A DNA stretch of 64,000 nucleotides from the NCBI GenBank assembly GCA_018257865.1, contig JAEUBA010000055.1, forward strand, positions 124,001-188,000, in the 5' to 3' direction. This DNA is from Stereocaulon alpinum. Its lineage: Eukaryota > Ascomycota > Lecanoromycetes > Lecanorales > Stereocaulaceae. The position numbers were made by a program, and so were the translations under genes. Positions 11,001 through 20,464 of the stretch are shown piece after piece; within the stretch, counting starts at the first letter, position 1; each line of letters begins with the position of its first letter. The notes below the pieces were generated by a model. The model saw only the letters and a list, made by a program, of their open reading frames with translations, searched no databases and was not told the origin of the DNA.

Positions 11001-12041
11001 TTAGAGCAAGAGCGCGAACGTCAAATTGTGAAGGAAGAAGAGGAGCGGCTTGCTAAAATTGAGTTTGAGAAGCAAGAGCAAGCCGACGCCGAACGTGAAA
11101 GGCAGGCCAAAGCTGAGAGGGAAGAAGCTGAACGCAAAGCTCGTGTTGCCCAGGAGGTCGAAGAGGCTCGTCTCGAAGCCCAACGTCAAGCTGAAGAGGC
11201 TGAGCGACAGATCCAACAGGAGCGTGAAGAAGAAGAAGCTCGTGCGGCCAAGAAAAAGCGGGAAGAAGACTTGCAAAAGCGGCGAATAGAACAGGAAAAG
11301 CATCGCAAGGAGGAGCAGGAACGAAGGCGGCGTGAACAAGAAGAACGTGAAAGCATTCGCAGGATCCGAATACAAGAGGAAGAAGAGCGGCAACGTCGAG
11401 CATCTCTGCCCAATGGCTTGAGGAGAGCCGCCGAGTTGAGCCCAGACGAAGCAAGGACAGCGAAGGAGGTTACTAAGTGGCTGCCGTTACGCACAGTAAC
11501 TACACAAGAGCTTCACCCCGACTCAGAGTCACAGATGGCAGAGGAACAATGGATTGCCAACATTCAGGTAGCGCCGATACTCGCCATCCAGGACCTAGAG
11601 CTATCGCAATGTAAGTACATTGTCATGTCGTCCTTTCGGCTTGCATATTTAACAGGGACTACAGATACCGCCTGGACACGCTTTCCAGCCACCATCAACC
11701 ATCGCGGCTCTCTCTGGCGCCAGCTCCGCAATCCAATGTCTCAAAGCGTTCCTCTCGCCCTCCTCAGTCCTGCCGAAGTCTTTAACCTCGACGAAGAAAC
11801 CCGCCCCAAATTTTTCTCACTTAGACACGTCTTCTGGATCAAGCTGTCTGATTTCATGGACATCGTACCACGACATCCACATCTCGCTGGCCTACAACTC
11901 AAGACAAGAGCAATGGTGCTGCATGAATTTCCGTTCGGAAGGGGAGGCACAGTGGAGAGGCCTGGAGGGGGAGATGGAGCTGTGAAGCAGGAGGTTATAA
12001 GTCCTGTGATGAATGGGAACATGACGAATGGATATCGCTGA
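8082..12041 (+). CDS. HOS4: Hos4-like ankyrin-repeat subunit of the Set3 histone deacetylase complex
   Basis: Very large, mostly disordered nuclear protein of about 1301 residues, exons 8082-11610 and 11665-12041. The 54-base intron (GTAAGT...CAG) is a multiple of three, so the unspliced frame also stays open. Layout: Ser/Arg-rich N-terminus; an ankyrin block at about 325-445 (NTPLQIAALEGDTEVVQLLL, TPLIDAVENGHLEVVKILL); a second ankyrin-like block at about 520-615; a basic Ser-rich linker; a long Glu/Arg/Lys coiled coil at about 959-1108; and a conserved C-terminal domain at about 1140-1280. In S. cerevisiae Hos4 belongs to Set3C with Set3, Snt1, Hos2 and Hst1, repressing transcription at H3K4me2 chromatin. 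The assignment rests on the ankyrin plus coiled-coil plus C-terminal domain order. Other ankyrin proteins are the main alternative. Confidence 0.82.
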   Translation: MNDDASVASKPNDSADTRTHTSPTEHALPVEKGASPPGSIPSAAAAQINGNIVNGSNGDASNEKSDSEAETVVLSGKEEAQEYKMKKAIKLEETSAAQPELDDPPETLPTIVEDQRESSKDISSRRSSLKRKRLTHELGTGDVPDGGISSNLSSTISSPVQVAHSSKTTDTGSDRSRSSPPFEEVAHQHEGKVNKQKTGNSNGQIEHHTGKSDRGTEVVNGRKRRDTRSATHYDESNHRSKSPPSLHEHRTLATQSNLPNSGVTKRRRTPAALHVERRRKASEDTHPDSDDSSSVHSHNHLHKLASTDNNAMSPAKMVTHKKQKDRNGRTWLARACAQGAAEAEKWLKERPGDIDIPDNAGNTPLQIAALEGDTEVVQLLLDAGCRTDCKNIDKDTPLIDAVENGHLEVVKILLKAGLDPRVGNANGSKPLELVRDDDEEADEIRAALVACEKDKELLRRPSEDHNRQHSTDFRDFEMSGMGTSATSPVNGGRSPPPPGPGARRRTARSQPTDDALLWVNATPGRLRDACGKGDLTIVDHILKMRPKADTESVLAAARGGHDVVLQLLLAIGDVDPDPEPLRSGESKSGYNTPMLAAIGRGNIIVIKLLLGQPGFNPTRRLFKGMSYHEIAKERQGSEWEEEYDVLKNAYDNHKQPGGRKSNSSSPRKVRTKRADSTKSSEPSSSPHEARKARRTLLKEESPDTARRDPHRESVLKYAKDTRRQASSANTSDHEPEPLGPPKAKSKDGDCYSSKRADSLKPKRRLMTGNEFKSDQDTKRRASLAAEASDLPRRKSGDSISSHDDRRRRSSDVSETTLRIRSEEPLQIKGEPGKKRHRMSVSPQASKSNLVASADSVKKKKRQRIDSQGGAVDQDRDRTIRPGPPMVANMIASPVTLTSPPPQPAPSQPQGAAPVAFMGSTVASPVTKSPPEPNPQSALVSPVNSIEQTLQPPKDPDDVQAQKQVEDDIHRQERLEQERERQIVKEEEERLAKIEFEKQEQADAERERQAKAEREEAERKARVAQEVEEARLEAQRQAEEAERQIQQEREEEEARAAKKKREEDLQKRRIEQEKHRKEEQERRRREQEERESIRRIRIQEEEERQRRASLPNGLRRAAELSPDEARTAKEVTKWLPLRTVTTQELHPDSESQMAEEQWIANIQVAPILAIQDLELSQCKYIVMSSFRLAYLTGTTDTAWTRFPATINHRGSLWRQLRNPMSQSVPLALLSPAEVFNLDEETRPKFFSLRHVFWIKLSDFMDIVPRHPHLAGLQLKTRAMVLHEFPFGRGGTVERPGGGDGAVKQEVISPVMNGNMTNGYR

Positions 12042-12539
12042 GGCTAGATGTATGAATGGCTGCGGACTATTCGTATACTGTAACGAATGTACAGTACGTT
12101 GCTGGCGTGCTTGCTGTATGAACATGGCATCGATAGCTCGGATGGACACCTTCCCCAGACTACTCCACCGATATGAGCGAGGGGCACTACACATATTGCT
12201 CAATACAATGGATGATACTTTGACAACCTGAGTTGACCAAACATTGTTAGTGACTAGGTAATCGGGTAGGACTCAAGACTGCCATGCTGATACATAGTGG
12301 ATGGATTCGAAGAATTGGAGCGTGTCTACAGGTACTGGAACACCAATTCAAGTCAACTATATGACATGAGCTACCGGAAGCATGCTCTGAGCCGAGAAGT
12401 AGAATACACGTATTGTTTTTTGATGTGCCATCTATGCATGTCCGCCCGAAGCATTTCAGAAGTCTAAGGCTCGCTTCTCCATCCAGTACGACACCCGTCT
12501 CGAATCACCCCCCTCCTCAGCATCATCCAAAGCCCCTCC
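12042..12539. other. Convergent 3' spacer, HOS4 / RPS12
   Basis: Holds the 3' untranslated regions of two convergent genes. No supported gene; no clear poly(A) signal beyond A/T-rich patches. Confidence 0.5.
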
Positions 12540-13184
12540 TTATGACGAAGTCCCCTCCGTCTGGAAATAATTAAGCAAAATGCTCCTCTCCTGGCTCTCC
12601 TCACCCCAATCCCTCACAACGACGCACGAGCAGTTAACAACCTTCCTCGCATTCCCCTCACGATCAAGCACACCTTATCTGACAGTCAGCAACCCGCATG
12701 ATCCCCAAAGCATAGTAATCACAACTCACACAACCCAGCCCACTCGCCCAACATCTTCCCATCCGGCACCTTGATAAGCGGAATCCCGTGCTCCCCACAG
12801 AGCGCCACAACAAGCTTCTTGTACGCCTCCTCCTCACACCCCTCATTCAGCACACACATATGCGCCTGGCGTCGATCAAGCGCCTTGCTCGCCTCTCGCA
12901 GTCCCCGTGCAAGTCCGTCATGGATGAGAGCTAGTTTGAGAACGCCTTTGAGGGCTTCGAGGATGGTCATGGAACCGCCTCCGGCTGCCCCAGTGGAGTC
13001 GGCGGGAACATCGGCTGCGGAGGGGTCTTCGGCGGGGGCGGGGGAGGTGGGCTCTTCTCCGTCCGACTGGAGGGGGTGTTAGTAAGGTAGTGTTGGGGCT
13101 TAGGGGATGAGAGGTAGGATGAGGGAGGAACAGAGGGCATTGGAGCCTGTGCTGATAGATGAGAGATGAAGCAACGCGTACCAT
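12540..13184 (-). CDS. RPS12: 40S ribosomal protein S12 (eS12)
   Basis: Component of the 40S small subunit beak. Three exons: 13182-13184, 12730-13066 and 12540-12673, giving 157 residues. Exon 1 is only the ATG, followed immediately by GTACGC; the second exon begins TCG GAC GGA, giving MSDGEEP. The acidic, Pro/Ala-rich N-terminus is followed by the conserved core: MTILEALKGVLKLALIHDGL, then AHMCVLNEGCEEEAYKKLV, then [20 protein letters not shown] across the second intron. The intron in the GLC codon (donor GTGAGT at 12729) restores the family sequence exactly. A genuine start further downstream at the internal Met (MTILEAL) is possible but would lose the usual extension. Confidence 0.95.
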
Positions 13185-13525
13185 CTTGACTGAGGGTGTG
13201 GTGTATCAGTGTGGATTGTCGGATGATCCTCAAAGAGCTTGTTTTGTGAAAGGGTAGATGTGAGAAGGCATGCGTCGAGAGCTTTTTCATGGTCGTGTGT
13301 GCTCGCTTAATTTTCAATACGATACATTACGCTAGTGCTGATCACGTCTCGACAGGGACAGGCCAAGAATTACTCTAGTCAATGCTACTTGGAAACACAG
13401 CGTTGTAACGCGTGTAGAGGTGAATGTGCAGCCAATCCATACAAGCGCTATCGAGAAGGGTTGTGTCCCAGAACGCCACGCTATGCTTGCTAATCATCAG
13501 ATACCCGTGCCATGAACGGCAGCCA
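13185..13525. other. Spacer between YMR1 stop and RPS12 start (tandem on minus strand)
   Basis: Contains the upstream region of RPS12 and the 3' end of YMR1. No gene supported. Confidence 0.5.
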
Positions 13526-15903
13526 TCATTGCATCTCAACCTCCATCTCGCGCTTAACATTCGAAGGAGTTTTGTGCCCCTCGCCCCCTTTACCCTTAGT
13601 GATCCCTAGGCCCCCGAGCCCAGCTGCCAGCGCTGACAAACTACTAGCATCTCCATTGGGCAAGGCATTGCCGGTGGCACCAGCTCCATTAGCGGTATGT
13701 GCAGTCTCAATTCCAGTGAGCACGGAAGCATCTATTGCATCATCTTCGCCATCAACTGAGGCGTGATGTCGTCTTGGAAACCCGTTCATCTCAGCATCAG
13801 TACGACCAAAAAGCTCATTCCACCATCTAAGCTGCCCACTTCCGGGCAGCACAAGTCGTTCTCTACCACGGACATTGTCATCAATCGTTGCATCATACTG
13901 ATCATTCATGAATTGCTCTTTTCGTGAGATGAAGTAGTCCCATACACTTCTAGTCTTCTCGCTGACGCGTACCTCAACACGCTCTTTTTCATTGTTGTAG
14001 AGGAATGTGCCGTATTGACAAGAATACAGATGATAGAGCAGCCGCCGGAGGAAGCGTTCATTGAACTCGAAGCGGGTTGGATGGCGGTAGAGTAGTTGAT
14101 AGGTGGCGTCGAGGAATTGATGGAATACAGGGCTGGTTTCTTTTACTTTGGTGGTACTCTTGTCATTCGCACCTCCTTTTCCAGGAGTTGGGGCTTTTTT
14201 CGAAGTTGGAGATCCCATATCGTAGGGCTGCAACTCACCATCAGAATCGACCATAGAGTCGCGGCTCTTATTATCTTTGTTGAAGAAGCCTTTAGCGCTC
14301 AACAATGCGTTCTCCAATGCCTGACCTGCTCCACTGCTCTGTCCAGGCAATCCTGGCTGCTTGTTAATATCGCCGCCGATGCGCTCGTTCTCGATATTGA
14401 ACCACTTTTCACTCGACAAGTATCCGGATCGGTGGGCGAATTGGTGCCCAAACGATAACCAGTCCTTTTCCACAAGCACGATAAAGCCTTCTAACGTACG
14501 ATAGTAAGGATCCAGACACAGCTGGCTCAGAGCGCTGAGTTGACTCGTTCGATCCCATCCGTCCGAGCAGTGTATCAAGACATGTGAATGTTGTAGTGCC
14601 ACCTGCCTGGCAATGATGCCGGCTCCATCAAGAAGCCCACCAATGTGCTTTAACCAGTTGCTCTTTGCCAAGGCCTCTCTGTTAGGCGCCAAGGGTGTCA
14701 CATCCGACTCTTTCAACGTGTCTATGACTCTCTGTAGCGAGTCTCGCATCACGTGAATATTGTCTATTCCCAGATAGATCTTTGTTGCAAATCGATAGTT
14801 GTCCATGTTCTCAGAACCCAGTCCAACAGCTTGCATCGCCAATGCATTTACTGTCGGCCGCGCATCCACGATCAAATTGTTTTGCTGTGCACCATACACC
14901 TTGGGCTCGTCAGACTTATCGTCGCTACCGGTTCGGCTTATCATCTCATCTTCCAACGCTTCTGCATCTGTGGGTGGAGGATCAGATCCTGGTGGTGCAC
15001 TGTCACCCTCTTCTGATCGCATGGATTGACGGCTGCGAGGTCTTGAAGGGGGTTCGGAAGCGTTCGGATCCGAGTGGGAAGTTGAAAATATCGCCAACAG
15101 CAGCTTCTCATCTTGTATACTTCGGTTGCCTTTAATCCCCACAAGTGGCTGCGCACAACGCGTAATGGAGCAGTTGTTGACGGGGTGTAGATATGTCAGG
15201 ACTGGTAAGCGTACGCGTGAGCGATATTTGCCCGCATAATTGAGGGTATTGTCGGATATTGACGAAGGTACAGGCAGCAGCGCAGGGTATGTTGGTGAGA
15301 ACTGGGCTTCCTATAAGCATTGTTCTGGATAAATCGAAGGTCTTTAGACTCACACCGTAGTCTGTATTGACCCGTGATATCCTCCAGCCCTTCTCTGTTC
15401 CTTTCTCACTTATCCCAAGCCTTCTCCATTCTCTCCGCGCATCATAGATAGTCCACCCATTCACGTCCTTCTCAGGCCGTTGAGGCTGATATGTGAAAGC
15501 ATAGAGTTTCTCTATCCTCCCCAACTTGCAAGTCCATGCTTTGATGCTATCATACACATCCCTAGCTTTCTTCTCATCCGTAAAGCAAAAGCAAACAAAT
15601 GTAAAGTCTCGACATCGCAGTCGTATCGAAGAGGGGAGATGTGAGGCCGGCGGCGAAGGTCGTAGGGTACATATTTGTATTATGGGGTAGGTAATCCACA
15701 ATTCTCGGGGTTTTGCTTTCACTTCTTCTATGGTAGTAGGCGGTGTGTGGCAGAAGATAAGATGGTGGGGCGTTAGGTGTAGGGTTCCTTCGACCTGCTC
15801 GCCTCGCCGGACGAGCTTCACATCGTCTACCTGGTGATGATAAGCGGACGTCCGCAAAGTTTTTCGAGCCAGGGACCACCTTAGCTATCCGTGTTCTTTC
15901 CAT
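13526..15903 (-). CDS. YMR1: Myotubularin-family phosphatidylinositol-3-phosphatase
   Basis: Dephosphorylates PI3P (and PI(3,5)P2), controlling endosome-to-vacuole traffic. Exons 15880-15903, 15354-15830 and 13526-15310 join in phase to about 761 residues. The N-terminus is a PH-GRAM domain (VDDVKLVRRGEQVEGTLHLT). The phosphatase domain contains the class I cysteine phosphatase loop CSDGWDRT, with the catalytic Cys near residue 415, followed by LSALSQLCLDPYYRT, a hallmark of active myotubularins. The C-terminus has short low-complexity tails. The first intron is only 49 bases with a weak donor (GTGGTC), so the eight-residue first exon is inferred from the match MERTRIAK-VDDV to fungal homologues. 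All catalytic residues are present, so it should be an active enzyme. Confidence 0.92.
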
Positions 15904-16237
15904 GACATATTAGGCTTTAGATGTCCATTGCGGTTCGTCGAAGGCGAGCTTTAGCAGCAAGTCGGGAGCTTCTGATTCGAATGGGCTTACTCATAGGGGA
16001 CAATTGTTCGCGGCAGGGAGAAACTCTTTTCCAAGCTCCTTGTACAACCAGAACAAACTGTGTCATCATCGTGACTTGCGTTCACCGAGAGAAGCCGCGG
16101 ATGTAAATCTTACAACTAGCGCCAAGTATGTTACGAAGCGATGCCAAGCCCACAACTCCCCCGCTAGAATACCAAACCCACATCAAGCACTCACCGCAGC
16201 CTTCCCAAGCCTTCAGCTCCACAACAATACCGCAATC
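15904..16237. promoter_or_regulatory. Shared divergent promoter, YMR1 / RPS3
   Basis: Only 334 bases separate the two start codons, so both promoters must lie here. No sharp TATA box is seen. Confidence 0.55.
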
Positions 16238-17146
16238 ATGACGACTGCACCAGGAGCCTCGATCTCAAAGCGGAGGAAGTTCGTCGCAGATGGTGTCTTC
16301 TATGCCGAATTGAACGAGTTCTTCCAGCGCGAGCTGGCAGAAGAGGGATATTCTGGCGTCGAAGTCCGTGTCACGCCTACTGTGACTGATATCAGTATGC
16401 TATCCCTCCCTGTACTGGTCCCTAATTCTCTAACTTATGTGCAGTCATCCGCGCAACACACACCCAAGAAGTCCTTGGCGAACAAGGGCGCCGCATCCGC
16501 GAGCTCACATCGCTCATCCAGAAACGCTTCAAGTTCCCCGAGAATTCCGTTTCCCTCTATGCCGCTAAAGTACAGAACCGTGGTCTCTCTGCTGTGGCTC
16601 AATGTGAATCTCTTCGCTACAAATTGTTGAATGGTTTAGCTGTGAGGAGAGCCTGTTATGGTGTGCTAAGATTCATTATGGAGAGTGGGGCGAAAGGATG
16701 CGAGGTCGTCGTATCTGGGAAACTCAGAGCGGCGAGAGCGAAGAGCATGAAATTTACCGTACGTCTTGCTTGCATCTTTTCGGAAGCCTATCAAAGGGGA
16801 ATGTATACTAACGTGATCACAGGATGGCTTCATGATCCACTCCGGCCAACCAGCCAAAGACTTCATCGACTCCGCAACCCGCCACGTCCTCCTCCGCCAA
16901 GGCGTCCTCGGCATCAAGGTAAAGATCATGCGCGGCTCAGACCCAGAAGGCAAATCAGGTCCTCAAAAATCACTGCCCGATTCCGTCACCATCATCGAGC
17001 CAAAGGAAGAGCAATCAGTGGTTCAGCCCATGAGTCAGGACTACGGTGCGAAGGCGTTGGCTGCACAACAGGCAGCTGAGCAACAGCGGATGAATGAGCA
17101 GCAGGAGCAGGGTGGTGAGAAGGGCGAGGAGGCTTTTGAGGAGTAG
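16238..17146 (+). CDS. RPS3: 40S ribosomal protein S3 (uS3)
   Basis: Small-subunit protein at the mRNA entry channel. Exons 16238-16394, 16445-16758 and 16823-17146 give 264 residues in phase. The order is N-terminal SKRRKFVADGVFYAELNEF, then the KH domain (IIRATHTQEVLGEQGRRIRE, with the GxxG-type loop), then the C-terminal beta domain (GCEVVVSGKLRAARAKSMKF, DGFMIHSGQPAKDFI, LLRQGVLGIKVKIMRG). A Gln/Glu-rich tail ends the protein. Length and all blocks match fungal uS3. The first intron splits an Ile codon, the second falls between Thr and Asp. Confidence 0.97.
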
Positions 17147-17597
17147 AGATTTTAGATAGAGGATAGTTCAAGATTCAAGGTGGTGGCATATGCAGCAGCA
17201 TGTCATGGAGTTCGCTGATCTTGTATCTTGACTGAGCACTGGGTACCTTGCATAGGTGCTAGCACATTTTCCACATCATTCAATTCAAGGTCGCAGCCAA
17301 TGTCGCAGTGTTTTCAGCGTATGATAATAACGGAACGCTATGTCGCTGGGCAGTGAGAGTGTCTCTTGAAGCTTGCTGAAGTCCACGCTATAACTCAAAG
17401 ACCGTTGGCATATTACTGCTTCCATGCTGGTGTTCTAGAGTCCAATTACCGAAAGATTCGAATAGGGCCAGAGTCCGTAAAGAACAAACACTGGTTTATG
17501 TAGGTATCTCATAATGCTAGGGTCTAAAAAGTTCTGTAAACTCGAACGAAGCGCCACCACCAGCGATGAGAGCAATGCTGTCCAAACCTTACCCAAA
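17147..17597. other. Convergent 3' spacer, RPS3 / TPD3
   Basis: 3' flanks of two convergent genes; no gene or structured element recognised. Confidence 0.5.
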
Positions 17598-19832
17598 TTA
17601 AGGCGACGTGGCCATAGCATCGCCTATGCTGTGCGCTGCTGTTGTTGCAAAATACCTGACATCGACGTCCTCGTCTTGTTGCAACTTTTCGAGATTCGGG
17701 AGAATTTGTTGTTGTATTAGGTGTTGGCCTGCGGAAGATGGCTGTAGTGATTGGCCTGACTTTTCGAGATCTAATATCGTACCTTCGGCGGGCAGGCGTT
17801 TCAGGATGTCTATGAGAATGGCGTAAGACTTGGCAACATTGAAACGAATGTTGGGGATATCATCGGCTACTAGCTTATCCATCATGGGCAAGATAGACTT
17901 TTCAATCACCTCCAAATTTATAGCCGGCGCTAAGGTCTGTGGAGATTTAGTGATAGCAACAATTAGATGAATGCCAGGGGAGACACATACGGAGATAGCA
18001 AAGCAAGTTGTCATGCGGTAGAGGTAGTTCGGGTGCTTCCCCATGGCTGTCACCTTGGGAATGATTGCATCGCTAGCCCACTCGACGCCGAAGACCTCAG
18101 TCAACTTCTTCAAATTCTTGGTGGCGGCTTCTCGTATCGAGAAGACGGTGTCCCCGAGCCAGCTCATGCAGAGAGTACTCAGCTGATCGTCGAAAAATTT
18201 CACGCCCAGCTGGCCTGCAAGTAGTGGGATGTACTCAATTATAGCCAAACGTACGCGCCACTGCTTGTCTTCGGCTAGTTGGACTATAGCTGGAAGTAGA
18301 GACTGTGAAAGGAGCTCTATGCCAATGACTACATGAATTTAGTGAAGTTTGAGCCACCTAGATGATAAGACCAACCTTTGTTGACAAGCTCGAGCTTGGA
18401 GATTATATGGAGTCGGACATCAGGGAATTCGTCTTTCAGCATTTGTAGGAACATCGGGAGAAGATGGGAGATAGTTCTAAGGATGGTCAGTCAATGCCAA
18501 ACAAGAGGATGTGTAGCTGCGTACTCGTCTTTGCCTAAGATTGGTGCTAGACCGCTTATTTGCGTACCTAAGGCGGCGCGTACGTGTTGCGAAGTATCTG
18601 AAACTAGGTCCTCAATGCTGGTCATGATCTCATTGAGTAAGGTCTCGCGATCCAAAAGTCCGCAGAATCCTAGGCAGGATTAGCGCTCAGTAGTCCGAAG
18701 TGGTTGGGTGACCCATGGCCTTACCAGGGATCTGTCCAGCTATGGCGGTACGGACTTCCGCTTCAGTGTCTTTGAGGAGCTTGACAAACGCTGGAACCAG
18801 ATCCCGCGTAACGGTCTCTTCATCTACAGCTTTTGCAATCTGCAATAGGGCATGGTCAGTCCAATATTCTATGTTAGAACTGAACAGGCTTGTTCACCTT
18901 CTCAAACCGATCTGCCACCATATATCTCACTCTCCAGCTCTTATCTTCGAATAGACTTCGCAGTGCTGTCAACAGGGTTCCATGACTCGTTTGCTGTTCC
19001 TTTGGTATTACCTCCGCGATCGAAATCAAGATCTCTACAGTCAACAGGCGAACGCTGTCTTGATCGTCCCCGGCTAAATGCTGAAACAGGGGTATCATCT
19101 CGTCAATGACTATCTGGGGTGGCATTTCTTTCACAAACTTGGCAAGATTATTCGCGGCCTGCCGTCGAACCATGGGTGTGTCATCATGTACTAGCTGGGT
19201 GAATTGCTGGCGAAGGCCTTCCTGGGATGGAGGGGTAGCTTTGCTGTATGGGACATTATATAAGCCAGTAGCGGAGATCTTTGAGGTGAACCAGTCGGCT
19301 TTCGAGAGGCGAACAGTAAGGGGAATGAAGTAGTCTTCGACTTGGGATTGTGAGAGCTCTTTGCATATTTTGTTCAGTGACTCCACAGCTTTCTCTCGGA
19401 CCAAGGGTTCTTCGATTGCGGCAAGATTCTCTAAGGGTGACAAGAGCACGTGCCCATATTCTGGACCACCAACGTATTCAACGAATCCTCCAAGCTCATC
19501 GCTCAAGGCTGTAAGTACTTCATCCTCATCCTCGACGGATTCTGTAGAAGCATTAGCGGTCGTCAGGGCTGGACCCAGCTGGGAGGCTACGACCCCACTC
19601 ACCGTCAAGGAATGGGATAAGCTCGTCTCTTGTACGTTCAGCGCCGAGCGCCAGGGCTATTGTCGAGAGTCGATGTATGGCATTTAAGCGGAGGAGAACG
19701 TCGTCGTGCTGTTCGGAATTCATGACTTAGCCAGGTGCTTCTCATGCACGCACGTTAGATTGTGGTTACCTTGAGCTCATCGATTAAAACGGCGATGGGA
19801 AAGAGAGGGTCATTCTGCGCCTGATCCTCCAT
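17598..19832 (-). CDS. TPD3: Protein phosphatase 2A scaffold (A / PR65) subunit
   Basis: HEAT-repeat scaffold that holds the PP2A catalytic and B regulatory subunits. Eight exons join in phase: 19770-19832, 19603-19708, 18898-19541, 18725-18839, 18525-18669, 18376-18476, 17991-18328 and 17598-17936. The product is about 616 residues, near the family's roughly 590-630. Almost the whole chain is paired helices. Repeat signatures include DPLFPIAVLIDELK at the N-terminus, SWRVRYMVADRFEK, EAEVRTAIAGQIPG, QHVRAALGTQISGLAP, KQWRVRLAIIEYIPLL and RFNVAKSYAILIDIL. The protein ends in MATSP, like the TSP ends of fungal homologues. Introns are short with conventional borders. No irregularity seen. Confidence 0.95.
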
Positions 19833-20464
19833 ATCTTGCAATTAGATCTAGCTGTGTGGCGCCGAGAGGTATAGGGCGGGAACGTCGTGATAATCCGTGT
19901 TTGTTTCTGTGGCTGTGCTTGTGTTGACTGCGCACTAAAGACAGATTGGAGATTGTGTGATGTTGTATATCAGCATCGAAGCCAAGCTCGCAGATTCCTG
20001 ATCACTTTGTTAGCTACATACGAATCCCCAGCTCCGAGCTCGAAACGCCTTCACTGTAGAACTGCGCATAAGGTAGTATGTAACATTATTGGCTATCACA
20101 ATACTGGGAGTCGTGAACGTACCCTATGGGACGGGCAACTTTGTGCTGGGGGAGAAGGAGTCCTTATGGTGGGCAATTGATAGCGGGGATGGGTTTCGTA
20201 ATGTGTGTATTTATGGACTCGTGCCTGATCTGATGCAGAAGCTTGAATCTTGTGCTGTCTGGGCGCAATGAGGCTTTCGCCAAGCAACAAAATCAGCCCT
20301 ACGAAAGTGCCGATATTTATGCGATTTGTGAATTTCTACGCCTAGAATGACTCAAGCTCAAGCCTTTTATTGATACTCAAGCTGAGCTCTTGAGCTCCCA
20401 ACAAAGCAAGGGAACAGGTGATTGATCATCGCGAAGCCGCTCCTGGTCTTCCTACAACGCAAAT
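19833..20464. promoter_or_regulatory. Shared divergent promoter region, TPD3 / FRS1
   Basis: 632 bases between two start codons. Short frames inside it lack features. No defined element recognised. Confidence 0.45.

Noticed and set aside
11001..11454. Two overlapping long minus-strand frames opposite the HOS4 coiled coil
   Set aside because: They arise because Glu/Arg/Lys-rich codons on the plus strand give Leu/Phe/Ser-rich stop-free text on the other; no independent features.
11611..11664. Treating HOS4 as intronless
   Set aside because: The frame stays open through, but GTAAGT...CAG borders are canonical and removal restores LELSQY-TAWTRFP continuity.
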